A stretch of DNA of 64,000 bases from JAJPXC01 sp964520525 (GTDB lineage: Bacteria; Bacteroidota; Bacteroidia; Bacteroidales; Muribaculaceae): assembly GCA_964520525.1 (NCBI GenBank), contig CAZFNR010000002.1:117782-181781 (forward strand). The letters are read 5' to 3'. Shown here piece by piece: positions 1 to 10,119 of this stretch; positions within the stretch are counted from its first letter, which is position 1, and the number at the start of each line of letters is the position of its first letter. The translations under genes were made by a program, and so were the position numbers. Under the pieces are notes generated by a model. It saw nothing but the letters and a program-made list of their open reading frames with translations, made no database searches and was not told the DNA's origin.

Positions 1-359
1 AACGGCGTGGTGAAATAATCGCTCGTCGCGTCTCGAGGTTTCAACACATCCTTTCCCCACATTACTATGTCGATATCAATCTCCACCACCCCTGTCGATT
101 TCGACTCGGCGGTGCGACCCAAGTCCTTCTCAATAGACTTTGTCAGTTCAGTGAAATCGGCCAATGAGCGGCAGGTAAAACCACTGCAAACGGCGTTTAG
201 GTACGGCGCGGATTTGCCGGTCACATCCGATGACTCAATCACCTTCGAACGTCGGAAACCGTCAAGCATTTCAGAAAGCCTGAGCACGGCCGTTTCAACC
301 ATAAGCTCTCGCAAGCGATGGTTGCTCCCCACGAGTATAACAGCTTCAATCTTATCCAT
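1..359 (-). CDS. folK: HPPK (FolK), partial; C-terminus off the left edge
   Basis: Transfers pyrophosphate from ATP to 6-hydroxymethyl-7,8-dihydropterin in folate synthesis (cytosol). Only the first 119 codons are present and the frame is open to base 1. Seen: LVGSN at residues 9-13, PYLNAV at 52-57, and EIDIDIV at 93-99, whose aspartates 95 and 97 match the Mg-binding pair of the family; arginine 82 also fits. The sequence between is more diverged than in textbook HPPKs, so this could be a FolK-like paralogue. The ATG is chosen because it is the first Met after a good promoter box only 8 nt away, which implies an almost leaderless mRNA. Divergent from the tamB-like gene. Confidence 0.8.
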   Translation of the reverse strand, partial: MDKIEAVILVGSNHRLRELMVETAVLRLSEMLDGFRRSKVIESSDVTGKSAPYLNAVCSGFTCRSLADFTELTKSIEKDLGRTAESKSTGVVEIDIDIVMWGKDVLKPRDATSDYFTTP

Positions 360-367
360 ATCGCCGA

Positions 368-375
368 CAAAATTA
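368..375 (-). promoter_or_regulatory. -7 promoter box of folK
   Basis: TAATTTTG on the minus strand fits the Bacteroidota TAnnTTTG consensus. Only 8 nt separate it from the folK ATG, so the transcript should start at or just before the start codon. Confidence 0.6.
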
Positions 376-429
376 CACCATATAAGCGAACTAACCATGG
401 CTTGCATTGCGGGAAAGCGAGAAAATGAC

Positions 430-437
430 TAACTTCG
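430..437 (+). promoter_or_regulatory. -7-like promoter box of tamB
   Basis: TAACTTCG, a one-base variant of TAnnTTTG. The same variant stands before tsaD (40019) and the DsbD-like gene (58333). It lies inside the reading frame that would start at the TTG at 407 or the ATG at 425, which argues for the ATG at 455 as the true start. Confidence 0.5.
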
Positions 438-454
438 CACGACTGTTTGACCCG

Positions 455-3400
455 ATGAGACTCGCATATAAAATATTCAGGGTGCTAATCGTGAGCGCTC
501 TCGTGCTTGCGGTGATGATTCCGATGCTGATTTACATCACAGTGTCGCTGCCTCCCGTACAAAACAAAATGCGTGTAATCACCGAGAAAGAACTATCAAC
601 ACTCTTGGGAACAAAGGTATCGATAGGCTCCCTGAACATCACACCGGTCAACAACGTCTCCCTTAGCAATGTCACCATAGCCGACTGCAACGGTGACACT
701 GCGTTATACGCCAAACAGATTGCAGCCGGACTGGATATGCGACAGTTGCTTTTAAAGAATCGCTTTTCGATTTCTTATGCCGTAGTCAGAGGGTTAAAAG
801 CTCACATAAGCCGCGACAGCACCGACACTCCGCTCAACATCCAGGACATAATCGACGCTCTAAAACCAAAGGACAAGAACAAACCACCCACACAGTTTGA
901 TTTCTCAGCCAACACCATTATCTTGCGCCAATGGGATTTGACTTACGATGTCAAATCAGAGCCAAAACTCATCGACCGCTTTGACCCCAACCACATATCA
1001 ATTACCAATCTTCGCGCGGACATTCAGATGCCGATTATAAAAAACGAAGACTTCGCCATCGATCTCAGACGGCTTGCCTTTGAGGAACAAAGCGGACTGA
1101 CTGTCACCAACCTCACAGGTTTGTTTCATGTAAGCGGCAAAGGGATTTCTACCCGGGGGGTAGTGGTCGAAATGCCGGCGACAAGAATCGCGATTGGAGA
1201 CCAAAGTATTGCCTGCGACAAATTCAGCGACTTAAAAAGCCGGCTCTCCACGATGCAACTGCCGCTCAAAATAGTCAATGGCAGCTTCATCACGCCAAGC
1301 GATATGTCGGCATTCATCCCCGCATTGGCCAACTTCGACTCCACCCTAAATCTCGACATAGACGCACAAGGCTCCATGAAACGCATCGACTTCTACCGAT
1401 GCAGAATCGGCGACCCCGAACAAGTCACATATATCGATATCGAGGGGGTAGCAAAAAACATCTTGAATCGCGACAGTCTGTCAATCATGGTGCCACGATT
1501 CACCATGAAAGCCTCCGGCCCCGACATTGCCGTAATAGCCGATGCGCTCACGACAGTTACGCCGGCGGTTAAGGCCAACCTGCAACAAATGGGGCAGATT
1601 AACGTCAACGGAACTCTCGACGGAACCCTCGACAATCTCTCCGCATCAATTGAAGCATCAGCCGACCAAGGTGACTTGACAATTGATGCCGACTATAGCG
1701 ACAACAAATCGGGACGCAAACAGATCGCCGCCAACATATCAACATCCGGGATAAAGCTCGGAGAAATCCTCAACCGCAGCGACATCGGGTCAATTGCGGC
1801 TTCAATCACCATAGAAGCCACATTCAACGGGACGCGACGAGCTGTCGATTTGGATGCCGATGTCAGTTCATTCTCATTCCGCGGATACAATTACGAGTCA
1901 ATCAGCCTCGTATCGTCACTTGTCGATGATATTGCTGAAATCGAGTTGACCGTCAATGATCCGGCGGCGGGTATCTCTATCGCCGGAAACGTTGATATCG
2001 GCAAAAAACAACCGGGTGTCAGTATGTCAGCCTTTGTAAACGGCCTTGACCTTTCACGCCTTAACATTTGGGATAAATATCCAGGCTACAAACTCAACGC
2101 AGAGCTAAACGCCGACATCAACGGCAACTCACTTGAAAATACCGACGGTTACGTCACAATCAAAGACATCAGCTTTCTAAACAGCGAAAACAGAGGGCTC
2201 ACAATCGACGATATAACCCTAAACGCCCACAACAACGACAACCCAAAGCGCATGGAGCTGTCTTCTGACTTCACCGACTGCTCCATTACAGGCCAATATC
2301 ATTTCGCCACCATATGGCCTCAACTCAAGGAAATATTAACCCACTCTTTCCCGGTTCTTGTCGAAAACCGACAACCTGAAGCAATCAACCGACGAATACC
2401 GTTGATAATACCCGACAATGTTTTTTCTTTCACAGCGACACTAAAAGAAAACACCGAGCTGGCCAAACTTGGCAAACTACCGTTCATCATCCTTGCCCCG
2501 ATTGAGATACAAGGCTCAGTCAACCACTCCACTCAACAACTTGAACTGAACGTCGACGCCCCCTACATACAGCAAAAAGACAAACTCATCGAAAACAGCG
2601 CCGTTTACGCCAATATCGACGGCACAAGCAACAAATGCGACCTCTATGTGACAACCCAGATTCCAACTAAAAACGGTGCAATGCCTCTTGTCCTGGAATG
2701 CCATGGGAATGAAAACCGACTTGATACCCGGTTAAACTGGGAGATTGACCGCAAAAGAGCCTACAAAGGGAATGTAAGTCTGTCGGCACTCCTGTCAAGG
2801 AATATCGACCGACAGCTTATCGCCGAAATTGACGTAAACGAAAGCAGGCTTGTGTTCAACGACAGCGTCTGGACGGTTCACCCGTCAAAGATTTTTTACC
2901 GTCCGAAAGATATCGAAGTGATTGATTTCAATGTCAGTCGTGCCAACCAACACGTCAAAATTGACGGGTACGCATCGCAAAGCGAGAACGAGCGAATGAC
3001 AGTGGAGCTGCTAAACGTAAACCTCGATTACATTTTTGAGTCTCTCGGGCTTGACAACGTGATGATTGGCGGTGACGCGACAGGCACCATTGTGGCCGCG
3101 GGAGCATTCTCGCCACAACCCCGACTGCAGACCGACAACCTCACCGTAACCGACATCAGCTACAATAAAGCCGTACTCGGAAACGCCGACATACAAAGCC
3201 ACTGGGACAACAATCGCAAGGCAGTCAACATAGATGCTCTGATTTCTCAGCCCAACAATGCCACATCACATATCTACGGCGACATATTCGCTCTCAACGA
3301 CTCGCTCGATATGCACTTCGATGCCGACCGCGTCGACGTCAGATTCATGACCCCGTTCATGGCGGCATTCGCTTCCGACATCAGCGGCTCCGCGTCAGGA

Positions 3401-5026
3401 AAAGCCAGGTTGTGGGGAAACTTCAAATATATTGACTTTGAAGGTGCCGTATTTGCCCAAGACTTGAAGCTAAAGATTGACTTCACAAACGCAATCTACA
3501 CCGCCACCGACTCCATACGGTTCACTCCCGGACGAATATCCATCAACGACGTCGTGCTGGTAGACCAATATGGCAACACAGCATTGCTCAACGGGACTGT
3601 GACTCACAAGTTCTTCAAGAAACCGTCATTCAACTTCCAGATAACTAACGCCAAAGATATTCTCGTCTACAACGTGACACAACGTCTCAACCCCGACTGG
3701 TACGGACAGATTTTCGGGGCGGGCACAGCACTAATCAAAGGAGAACCCGGCACAATAAGCATCGGGGCCAATATGACCACAAGCCCCAATTCGACATTCA
3801 CATTTGTCCTGTCAGACCGCCAGGAAGCAAGCGAATACAGTTTCATCACATTCCGCGACAAGACCTTGATGGCCCGAAGAGATTCAATCGAAGAGCTCAA
3901 CACCACTCCCGAAGCCGTGAAACGGTTCAAGGAAAGCCGCACCTTGACAACAGAAGCGTCCTCATCGGTCTACAACCTCAACTTCGATGTCAATGTGACC
4001 CCCGACATGAAAATCATCCTAATCATGGACCCCGACGGCGGAGACCAAGTCACAGCCTATGGCAACGGAAACATCCACATGGGATACGACTCAAGCGACG
4101 AGAACCTCGTGATGCGCGGCATATACACCTTAGAGAGGGGAACCTACAATTTCACGCTTCAGGACATCATAATCCGCGACTTCACCATCACTCCAGGAAG
4201 CTCAATATCATTCCACGGGAGCCCCTATAACGCCAATCTCGACATCACAGCCATCTACTCAACCAACGCCAACCTCAGTGACCTTGACGAGTCGTTTTTG
4301 CAGGACAAAGAGTTAAACCGCACAAACGTCCCGGTTCAAGCGTTGCTAAAAGTCAACGGCGATATGCGCACACCCGACCTGTCGTTTGACCTCCGTTTCC
4401 CAACACTCACCAACGACACCTACCGCAAAGTGAGAAGCATCGTCAGCACCGAGGAGATGATGAACCGTCAGATTATTTACCTCCTCACATTAAACCGTTT
4501 CTACACACCCGACTACATGGCATCGACAACCAAGGGCAATGAACTGGTATCGGTTGCGTCATCCACAATATCATCCCAACTGAGCAATGTGCTCGGGCAG
4601 CTTAGCGACAACTGGTCAATCGCACCTAATGTCAGAAGCGACCGCGGAGACTTCTCCGATGTTGAAGTCGACCTCGCCCTATCAAGTCAACTGCTCAACA
4701 ACCGATTGATTTTCAACGGCAATCTCGGCTACCGCGACAAATCGCTAAATACCAATCAGTTTGTCGGAGATTTCGACATCGAGTATCTGCTTAACCGCTC
4801 AGGCAACGTCAGGCTCAAAGCCTACAACCGATATAACGACCAAAACTTCTACATCAAAACCGCCACTACCACCCAAGGCATTGGCATCATGTTCCGCCGC
4901 GATTTCGACCGTATGTTCGGGTTCTTGCACCACAGAAAAAAAACCGTGCCAATCGTCAGTGACACAATCACCACAGTTGATTCAATCCCCAACAACGCTT
5001 TGCTGCGTCTACCTGCTGACAAATGA
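455..5026 (+). CDS. TamB-family (DUF490) translocation/assembly protein
   Basis: Large envelope protein of 1523 residues. One N-terminal membrane segment (about residues 8-30) anchors it in the inner membrane; the rest is a long, beta-rich, repetitive periplasmic body with many Asp-Ile and Asn-Val strand patterns, and a conserved C-terminal TamB domain at roughly 1100-1480. TamB proteins form hydrophobic grooves between the two membranes and assist outer-membrane biogenesis, by lipid transport or beta-barrel assembly. The length is usual for Bacteroidota. In-frame starts also exist at 407 (TTG) and 425, but the promoter box at 430 favours 455. No TamA/TamL barrel partner is in the window. Family call strong; exact substrate unknown. 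Confidence 0.85.
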   Translation: MRLAYKIFRVLIVSALVLAVMIPMLIYITVSLPPVQNKMRVITEKELSTLLGTKVSIGSLNITPVNNVSLSNVTIADCNGDTALYAKQIAAGLDMRQLLLKNRFSISYAVVRGLKAHISRDSTDTPLNIQDIIDALKPKDKNKPPTQFDFSANTIILRQWDLTYDVKSEPKLIDRFDPNHISITNLRADIQMPIIKNEDFAIDLRRLAFEEQSGLTVTNLTGLFHVSGKGISTRGVVVEMPATRIAIGDQSIACDKFSDLKSRLSTMQLPLKIVNGSFITPSDMSAFIPALANFDSTLNLDIDAQGSMKRIDFYRCRIGDPEQVTYIDIEGVAKNILNRDSLSIMVPRFTMKASGPDIAVIADALTTVTPAVKANLQQMGQINVNGTLDGTLDNLSASIEASADQGDLTIDADYSDNKSGRKQIAANISTSGIKLGEILNRSDIGSIAASITIEATFNGTRRAVDLDADVSSFSFRGYNYESISLVSSLVDDIAEIELTVNDPAAGISIAGNVDIGKKQPGVSMSAFVNGLDLSRLNIWDKYPGYKLNAELNADINGNSLENTDGYVTIKDISFLNSENRGLTIDDITLNAHNNDNPKRMELSSDFTDCSITGQYHFATIWPQLKEILTHSFPVLVENRQPEAINRRIPLIIPDNVFSFTATLKENTELAKLGKLPFIILAPIEIQGSVNHSTQQLELNVDAPYIQQKDKLIENSAVYANIDGTSNKCDLYVTTQIPTKNGAMPLVLECHGNENRLDTRLNWEIDRKRAYKGNVSLSALLSRNIDRQLIAEIDVNESRLVFNDSVWTVHPSKIFYRPKDIEVIDFNVSRANQHVKIDGYASQSENERMTVELLNVNLDYIFESLGLDNVMIGGDATGTIVAAGAFSPQPRLQTDNLTVTDISYNKAVLGNADIQSHWDNNRKAVNIDALISQPNNATSHIYGDIFALNDSLDMHFDADRVDVRFMTPFMAAFASDISGSASGKARLWGNFKYIDFEGAVFAQDLKLKIDFTNAIYTATDSIRFTPGRISINDVVLVDQYGNTALLNGTVTHKFFKKPSFNFQITNAKDILVYNVTQRLNPDWYGQIFGAGTALIKGEPGTISIGANMTTSPNSTFTFVLSDRQEASEYSFITFRDKTLMARRDSIEELNTTPEAVKRFKESRTLTTEASSSVYNLNFDVNVTPDMKIILIMDPDGGDQVTAYGNGNIHMGYDSSDENLVMRGIYTLERGTYNFTLQDIIIRDFTITPGSSISFHGSPYNANLDITAIYSTNANLSDLDESFLQDKELNRTNVPVQALLKVNGDMRTPDLSFDLRFPTLTNDTYRKVRSIVSTEEMMNRQIIYLLTLNRFYTPDYMASTTKGNELVSVASSTISSQLSNVLGQLSDNWSIAPNVRSDRGDFSDVEVDLALSSQLLNNRLIFNGNLGYRDKSLNTNQFVGDFDIEYLLNRSGNVRLKAYNRYNDQNFYIKTATTTQGIGIMFRRDFDRMFGFLHHRKKTVPIVSDTITTVDSIPNNALLRLPADK

Positions 5027-5111
5027 CAGTCAGCCCACTTCGGCACGGCATCAGCCGGCGTCGTCAATCTACAGATGTCGCGAAAAAATAGGCTGTTACG
5101 CATTTTTTCAT

Positions 5112-5119
5112 TAAATTTG
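5112..5119 (+). promoter_or_regulatory. -7 promoter box of the nucleotidyltransferase
   Basis: TAAATTTG matches TAnnTTTG and lies 34 nt before the ATG at 5154, in the 127-bp gap after the tamB-like gene. Confidence 0.6.
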
Positions 5120-5153
5120 CCGATAGTTTGAAAAATAACACCATACCATTGAA

Positions 5154-6059
5154 ATGAAACCAACACTTTTCGTTTTAGCCGCCGGAATGGGTAGTCGCTA
5201 TGGAAGCCTCAAACAGCTTGACCCGCTGGGGCCCAACGGAGAAACCATCATGGACTATTCCATTTTTGATGCACTCAGAGCAGGATTCGGAAGAATCGTC
5301 TTTGTAATCCGCAAAGATTTTGAGGACGATTTCCGGAAAAAAATCCTTTCCAAATATGAAAACCACATCCCCGTCAGTATAGTTTTTCAAAGTCTTGACG
5401 CTCTACCTGAAGGATATACCTGTCCCCCTGACCGCACAAAACCATGGGGGACCAACCATGCGGTACTGATGGGTAAAGGCGTAATCAACGAACCATTCGC
5501 CGTAATAAACGCCGATGACTTCTACGGCCGTGACGCTTTTGAAGTTATCGCCAAGGAACTGTCACGCGACCACGACAAAAAAGGCGACTACTGCATGGTA
5601 GGCTTTCGCGTCGGGAATACCGTCACCGAAAACGGCTCGGTTTCTCGCGGCGTATGCTCGACTGCCGACGGGCTTTTATCATCAGTCATTGAGCGAACTG
5701 CCATAACCTGCGAGCCTGACGGGGCAATCGTCTATGCCGATGAAAACGGCGCAAAAGTGCGTCTCGACCCCATGACACCGGTGTCAATGAACCTTTGGGG
5801 ATTCACCCCCGACTACTTCGACTTTTCAGAACGCGAGTTCAAGATATTCCTCGACGAGAAACTCAACACCCCCAAATCAGAATATTACATCCCTTCCGCT
5901 GTCGACACTCTCATCAAATCAGGAGAAGCGACAGTCAAAGTGCTTGACACTGATTCAAAGTGGTTCGGTGTGACCTACGCCGCCGACCGCGAAGGGGTTG
6001 TGGCCAAATTGGCCGAACTTCATCGCCAAGGCGCATATCCCGAAAAACTGTTTGCATAA
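5154..6059 (+). CDS. Sugar nucleotidyltransferase family protein
   Basis: 301 residues with the N-terminal nucleotide-binding signature LAAGMGSRYG (residues 8-17) and the following K-Q-L-D-P-L-GP stretch, typical of sugar-1-phosphate nucleotidyltransferases (Rossmann-like GT-A fold). NADDFYG around residue 120 gives the metal-binding aspartate. Such enzymes make NDP-sugars from NTP and a sugar-1-phosphate. The sequence does not say which sugar or nucleotide; it is not an obvious RfbA or GalU. Own promoter upstream; the next gene (Smr protein) follows after 80 bp on the same strand and may be co-transcribed. Complete, no anomalies. Confidence 0.8.
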   Translation: MKPTLFVLAAGMGSRYGSLKQLDPLGPNGETIMDYSIFDALRAGFGRIVFVIRKDFEDDFRKKILSKYENHIPVSIVFQSLDALPEGYTCPPDRTKPWGTNHAVLMGKGVINEPFAVINADDFYGRDAFEVIAKELSRDHDKKGDYCMVGFRVGNTVTENGSVSRGVCSTADGLLSSVIERTAITCEPDGAIVYADENGAKVRLDPMTPVSMNLWGFTPDYFDFSEREFKIFLDEKLNTPKSEYYIPSAVDTLIKSGEATVKVLDTDSKWFGVTYAADREGVVAKLAELHRQGAYPEKLFA

Positions 6060-6139
6060 GCATTACGGAAATATTCAAAACTCAAACCGGGGGAACGTTT
6101 CGAAACAACACAGTCCCTCAATTAATAGATTGTTTTACA

Positions 6140-7222
6140 ATGGCAAAAGTCGGTGACAGAGTACGATACCTAAACGCTGTCGGCGGAGGTGAAATCGTCA
6201 AAATCGAGGGCAACATAGCCTATGTAGACGAAGATGGATTTGAAACGCCAGTGCTGCTCAAAGAGTGCGTAGTCGTCGATGGGAACGGATTCTACGGCAA
6301 AGACAGCAATGCCCCCTCCAAAGAGATAAAAGAGAGCAAACATGACAAGCCAGCGGCGACACATCAACCGACCACCAAAGGACCGGTGGAAGACGAAGTG
6401 TCAGAACCGCTTGTCGAGACACCCGACGGAGACTCCCTGAATGTTGTCCTCGCCTACGAGGCAATCGAACTTAAACACCTCACCACAACCACCTACGAGG
6501 CTTATCTGGTGAATGACTCAAACTATTATCTGTACTTCACTTACTTAACCCGCGGAGACAACGATAAGGGATGGAAGGCACGCTACGCCGGAATCATAGA
6601 ACCTAACATTCAGCTATTTCTTGGTGAAGTGTCACGCGACGAGCTTAGCGGAATGGACCGTGTGGCACTGCAATATGTGGCGTTCAAAAAAGATAAAGAG
6701 TTTGTCCTGAAAGCACCGATAGCGGTCGAATACGCTCTTGACACGACAAAGTTTTTCAAGCTACATTGTTTCTGCGACAATATCTATTTCGACAAACCCG
6801 TAATCGCCATCGACATCGTTAAAAACGATATTCCACAAAGACCGATGATGATTGATTCAAGCCGACTGGAAGACGGATTGCGACGCAAGAAAGAAGCCGA
6901 CCGCCCAATGCGGAAACCTGTCAGTAAAAAATCATCCCCGGGAATAATAGAAGTCGACCTCCATATCAACGAACTGCTCGACACCACAGCCGGACTGTCA
7001 AATTCTGATATGCTCGATGTGCAACTAAAGGAATTTAAGCGGGTGATGGATGACAATCTCAGCAATAAAGGACAGAAAATCGTATTTATTCACGGCAAGG
7101 GCGAAGGCGTACTCCGAAAAGCCATAATTGATGAACTAAAACGAGCCTACAAGCGTTGTGATATACAAGACGCGTCATTCCGCGAATATGGATTTGGCGC
7201 TACTCAGGTCACAATACGCTAA
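6140..7222 (+). CDS. DUF2027 and Smr domain protein
   Basis: 360 residues. The N-terminus (MAKVGDRVRYLNAVGGG) is a small beta-rich domain with a KOW/Tudor-like look; the middle (about 110-230) matches the DUF2027 style seen in Bacteroidota; the C-terminal 85 residues form an Smr domain with VDLHI, the FIHGKGEGVLR loop and a final YGFGATQVTI. Smr domains are nucleases or nicking modules, best known from MutS2; here there is no MutS ATPase, so it is a stand-alone Smr protein probably acting on DNA or RNA. The frame is open upstream to 5960, but those codons overlap the preceding gene; the ATG at 6140 starts the conserved domain. Confidence 0.8.
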   Translation: MAKVGDRVRYLNAVGGGEIVKIEGNIAYVDEDGFETPVLLKECVVVDGNGFYGKDSNAPSKEIKESKHDKPAATHQPTTKGPVEDEVSEPLVETPDGDSLNVVLAYEAIELKHLTTTTYEAYLVNDSNYYLYFTYLTRGDNDKGWKARYAGIIEPNIQLFLGEVSRDELSGMDRVALQYVAFKKDKEFVLKAPIAVEYALDTTKFFKLHCFCDNIYFDKPVIAIDIVKNDIPQRPMMIDSSRLEDGLRRKKEADRPMRKPVSKKSSPGIIEVDLHINELLDTTAGLSNSDMLDVQLKEFKRVMDDNLSNKGQKIVFIHGKGEGVLRKAIIDELKRAYKRCDIQDASFREYGFGATQVTIR

Positions 7223-7234
7223 TTCGCCATAGCA

Positions 7235-8044
7235 ATGATTTTCTGTTTTAGTGGCACAGGCAACTCGCTATATATCGCTAAGCTGCTTGCCGATTACCTA
7301 AACGACAATGTCACAGAGCTTAAAGATGAGCTCTTACTCGATTCCGGCCAGGCCACAATCAGTTGCAAAAATGAAGTCAGAGTAGTATGGGTATTTCCTG
7401 TTTATTCATGGGGGATACCGCCGGTGGTGAAACGTTACATAAATCGTGTCAACCTGCGAAACGCCGGAGGCGTGGGGCACTATATGGTGGCTACCTGTGG
7501 CGATGACGCCGGGCTCACCCACCGACAGTGGCGCAAACTAATCAAACACCGCCACTGGACCGACATAGGCACCTTCTCGGTGATTATGCCCAACACTTAC
7601 ACGCTGATGAAAGGGTTCGACACCGATACCTCTGAAGTGGCGATGCGTAAACTCACCGACGCTCCGTCGAGGGTAAAGAGCATCGCTGCCGATATCAGCG
7701 ACCAATCTATAGTCGACAAGGTAAAAACCGGCAACTGGGCATGGATAAAAAGCCGCATAATCTACCCCTGGTTTGTACGTCACGCCATGTCGCCAAAACC
7801 TTTCCACGCAACTGACGCCTGCACAGGCTGCGGACTGTGTGCCAAAGCGTGTCCGCTCGAAAATGTGATGATGTGGAAACACCGCCCCGAATGGCGCGAC
7901 CGCTGCGCCTTGTGCCTGCGCTGCTACCACATATGCCCCAATCATGCGGTAGCCTACGGAAAGGCCACCGAACGAAAGGGGCAATATCTGTGTCCTGAAA
8001 TTTCAGTTAAAGAATTTGTGGCGACAGAGCCTTCTGACCGATAA
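7235..8044 (+). CDS. EFR1-type flavodoxin/ferredoxin fusion
   Basis: 269 residues. An N-terminal flavodoxin-like domain starts with the FMN phosphate loop FSGTGNS (residues 5-11). A C-terminal dicluster ferredoxin holds CTGCGLCAKACP (about 198-209) and CALCLRCYHICP (about 227-238), enough cysteines for two 4Fe-4S clusters. This architecture is known as EFR1 family ferrodoxin; the proteins are cytosolic electron carriers of unsettled partner. It starts 12 bp after the Smr gene on the same strand and ends 6 bp before the convergent surE. No terminator hairpin is evident in that tiny gap. Confidence 0.85.
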   Translation: MIFCFSGTGNSLYIAKLLADYLNDNVTELKDELLLDSGQATISCKNEVRVVWVFPVYSWGIPPVVKRYINRVNLRNAGGVGHYMVATCGDDAGLTHRQWRKLIKHRHWTDIGTFSVIMPNTYTLMKGFDTDTSEVAMRKLTDAPSRVKSIAADISDQSIVDKVKTGNWAWIKSRIIYPWFVRHAMSPKPFHATDACTGCGLCAKACPLENVMMWKHRPEWRDRCALCLRCYHICPNHAVAYGKATERKGQYLCPEISVKEFVATEPSDR

Positions 8045-8050
8045 TAAACG

Positions 8051-8830
8051 TCAGAATATCAGTTTGCTGACTGCCGGAATCGCCTCAGCGACAGTTTGGT
8101 CGGCCTGCGCCGGAACAACCGTGGCGTAACCTCGGTCAAGCCAATAGACATCAGTAGAGTCATCGTCGGGGCTATCGGGGCGATATTTACCCGTGAGCAT
8201 ATAGAACGTTTTGCCATTGGGGTCTTTGTAATCGACATACTCCTCAACCCAGTGGCCCGTAGCGGCCTTAACCACTTTGAGACCTTTGATTTTCACGTTG
8301 GCGGGGAAATTGACGTTAAGACACACGCGGTGGGGCAAACCGTCGGCGAGCACCTTAGCCGAAATATCTTTGATATAGGGCAACGTTTCCGAAAAATCGG
8401 CTTGCAACGAGTGGTCGAGCAACGAATAGCCGACCGACGGTATGTCGAGCATACTCGTTTCGAGCACAGCACCCATCGTTCCCGAGTAGAGGATTGAGTT
8501 ACCGGCGTTAGGGCCATGATTGATGCCAGAGAGAAGCAAATCGGGGCGGCGCGGAACGATAGCGTGCAGCGCAATCTTCACACAGTCGACCGGAGTGCCG
8601 TTAACCGAGTAGATTTTAGCTCCGTTGTAATCGTCGTGGCGAGTGACTCGCAACGGCATTCCGACTGTTATTGCCGACGATTGCCCCGAACGCGGAGCGT
8701 CGGGAGCCACCACATAAACATCACCCAAATCTTTCACGCAATCAACGAGATGATGCAAACCGGCGGTGAAAACGCCGTCGTCGTTGCTAATTAAAATCAG
8801 AGGACGGTCAGTATGCTGTAAACTACTCAT
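8051..8830 (-). CDS. surE: 5'/3'-nucleotidase SurE
   Basis: 259 residues. Metal-dependent phosphatase acting on nucleoside 5'- and 3'-monophosphates (and short polyphosphate in some species). Seen: ISNDDG (14-19) with the metal-binding Asp pair D17-D18, the SGQSSAIT loop (48-55) and SGINHGPNAG near residue 100, all hallmarks of SurE. Full family length. It lies 7 bp downstream of obgE on the same strand and is surely co-transcribed with it. Convergent with the EFR1 gene. Confidence 0.95.
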   Translation of the reverse strand: MSSLQHTDRPLILISNDDGVFTAGLHHLVDCVKDLGDVYVVAPDAPRSGQSSAITVGMPLRVTRHDDYNGAKIYSVNGTPVDCVKIALHAIVPRRPDLLLSGINHGPNAGNSILYSGTMGAVLETSMLDIPSVGYSLLDHSLQADFSETLPYIKDISAKVLADGLPHRVCLNVNFPANVKIKGLKVVKAATGHWVEEYVDYKDPNGKTFYMLTGKYRPDSPDDDSTDVYWLDRGYATVVPAQADQTVAEAIPAVSKLIF

Positions 8831-8837
8831 ATTTCGG

Positions 8838-10022
8838 TTATTTTAAATCATTTTCGTTAAAATCTTCATTCCAAGTGAAGTCGTCATCGTCAAAATCGTC
8901 ATCGTCATCATAATAAAGGTCATCGTCGTCGACAGGGACGTTTTCAAAGATAAACTCATCTTCCTCGCGGACACGGTGGCTGACATCGAGCGGACGGTGA
9001 GTGATGGGCATATCCTCAATGCGATTGCTATCGTCCGTTATGGCTGTCCAAAGCAGGTCTTTAAGTTCGGTCAACCCTTGACCGGTGACAGCCGAAATGA
9101 ACAAATGGGGAACATCGTCGGGCAGCTGTGTCTCAATCTCGTCCATCAACTCCCGGTCAAGCATATCACTTTTTGAAATGGCGAGCACGCGGTGCTTATC
9201 CATCAACTGAGGGTTAAACCGCTCAAGTTCACGCAACAACACCTCATATTCACTGCGTATGTCATCCGCATCAGCCGGAACGAGGAAAAGCAACACAGCG
9301 TTACGCTCTATATGTCGCAGGAATCTAAGGCCCAAGCCTTTACCCTCGCTTGCCCCCTCGATGATACCGGGAATATCGGCCATGACAAACGAACGATTGT
9401 CGCGGTAGCTGACTATGCCAAGTTGAGGCTCCATCGTCGTGAACGGATAATCGGCGATTTTAGGGCGAGCTGCCGACAGAGATGACAGCAACGTCGATTT
9501 GCCGGCATTGGGAAAACCGACCAAGCCGACATCGGCCAACAATTTAAGTTCCAGAATGACACTCTTTTCTATTGCCGGTTCGCCAGGCTGCGCATAGCGC
9601 GGCGTGCGATTGGTCGCCGATTTGAAATGCCAGTTACCAAGACCGCCGCGGCCACCCTTCAGCAACTTCACTTCCTGGCCATCGTCGGTGACCTCACACA
9701 GATAGTCACCTGTCTCTGCGTCAAAAACGACAGTACCACAAGGCACTTCTACCGTTACGTCATCGCCGTCTTTGCCAAAACTACGCCCGCCCGTGCCGCT
9801 TTGACCGTTACCGGCGAAAATATGACGTCGATATTTCAACGGTAACAGCGTCCACATATTCTTATTACCTTTCAGTATTATATGACCGCCACGACCGCCG
9901 TCACCACCGTCAGGCCCACCCTTGGGAACATATTTGGCTCGGTAAAAATGGCGTGAACCCGCCCCTCCCTTGCCCGAACGGCAAAGGATTTTAACGTAGT
10001 CAATGAAATTGGAATCGGCCAT
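8838..10022 (-). CDS. obgE: GTPase ObgE/CgtA
   Basis: Essential ribosome-associated GTPase involved in large-subunit assembly and the stringent response. 394 residues: glycine-rich Obg fold (1 to about 158, many GG pairs), G domain with P-loop GFPNAGKST, DIPG switch motif and SAVTGQGL; the base-recognition motif reads SKSD instead of NKxD, as is common in Bacteroidota. The last 35 residues are an extreme Asp-rich tail. In many Bacteroidales obgE follows hpt-adk; here those genes lie 3.4 kb away on the opposite strand, with the nonulosonate genes between. A weak promoter box is at 10057. Confidence 0.95.
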   Translation of the reverse strand: MADSNFIDYVKILCRSGKGGAGSRHFYRAKYVPKGGPDGGDGGRGGHIILKGNKNMWTLLPLKYRRHIFAGNGQSGTGGRSFGKDGDDVTVEVPCGTVVFDAETGDYLCEVTDDGQEVKLLKGGRGGLGNWHFKSATNRTPRYAQPGEPAIEKSVILELKLLADVGLVGFPNAGKSTLLSSLSAARPKIADYPFTTMEPQLGIVSYRDNRSFVMADIPGIIEGASEGKGLGLRFLRHIERNAVLLFLVPADADDIRSEYEVLLRELERFNPQLMDKHRVLAISKSDMLDRELMDEIETQLPDDVPHLFISAVTGQGLTELKDLLWTAITDDSNRIEDMPITHRPLDVSHRVREEDEFIFENVPVDDDDLYYDDDDDFDDDDFTWNEDFNENDLK

Positions 10023-10056
10023 GATTTTTATTTTACTTGGAATTGTTGTATTAGTT

Positions 10057-10064
10057 CAATTATA
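10057..10064 (-). promoter_or_regulatory. Possible -7 box of obgE
   Basis: TATAATTG on the minus strand, one mismatch from TAnnTTTG, 34 nt before the obgE ATG. Just beyond it (10084-10096) is a small perfect palindrome, CCGGTT-T-AACCGG, of unknown role. Confidence 0.35.
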
Positions 10065-10119
10065 AAAAAACAGCTTATTATGCGACCGGTTTAACCGGCT
10101 AACTTGATTTTGGAGCAAA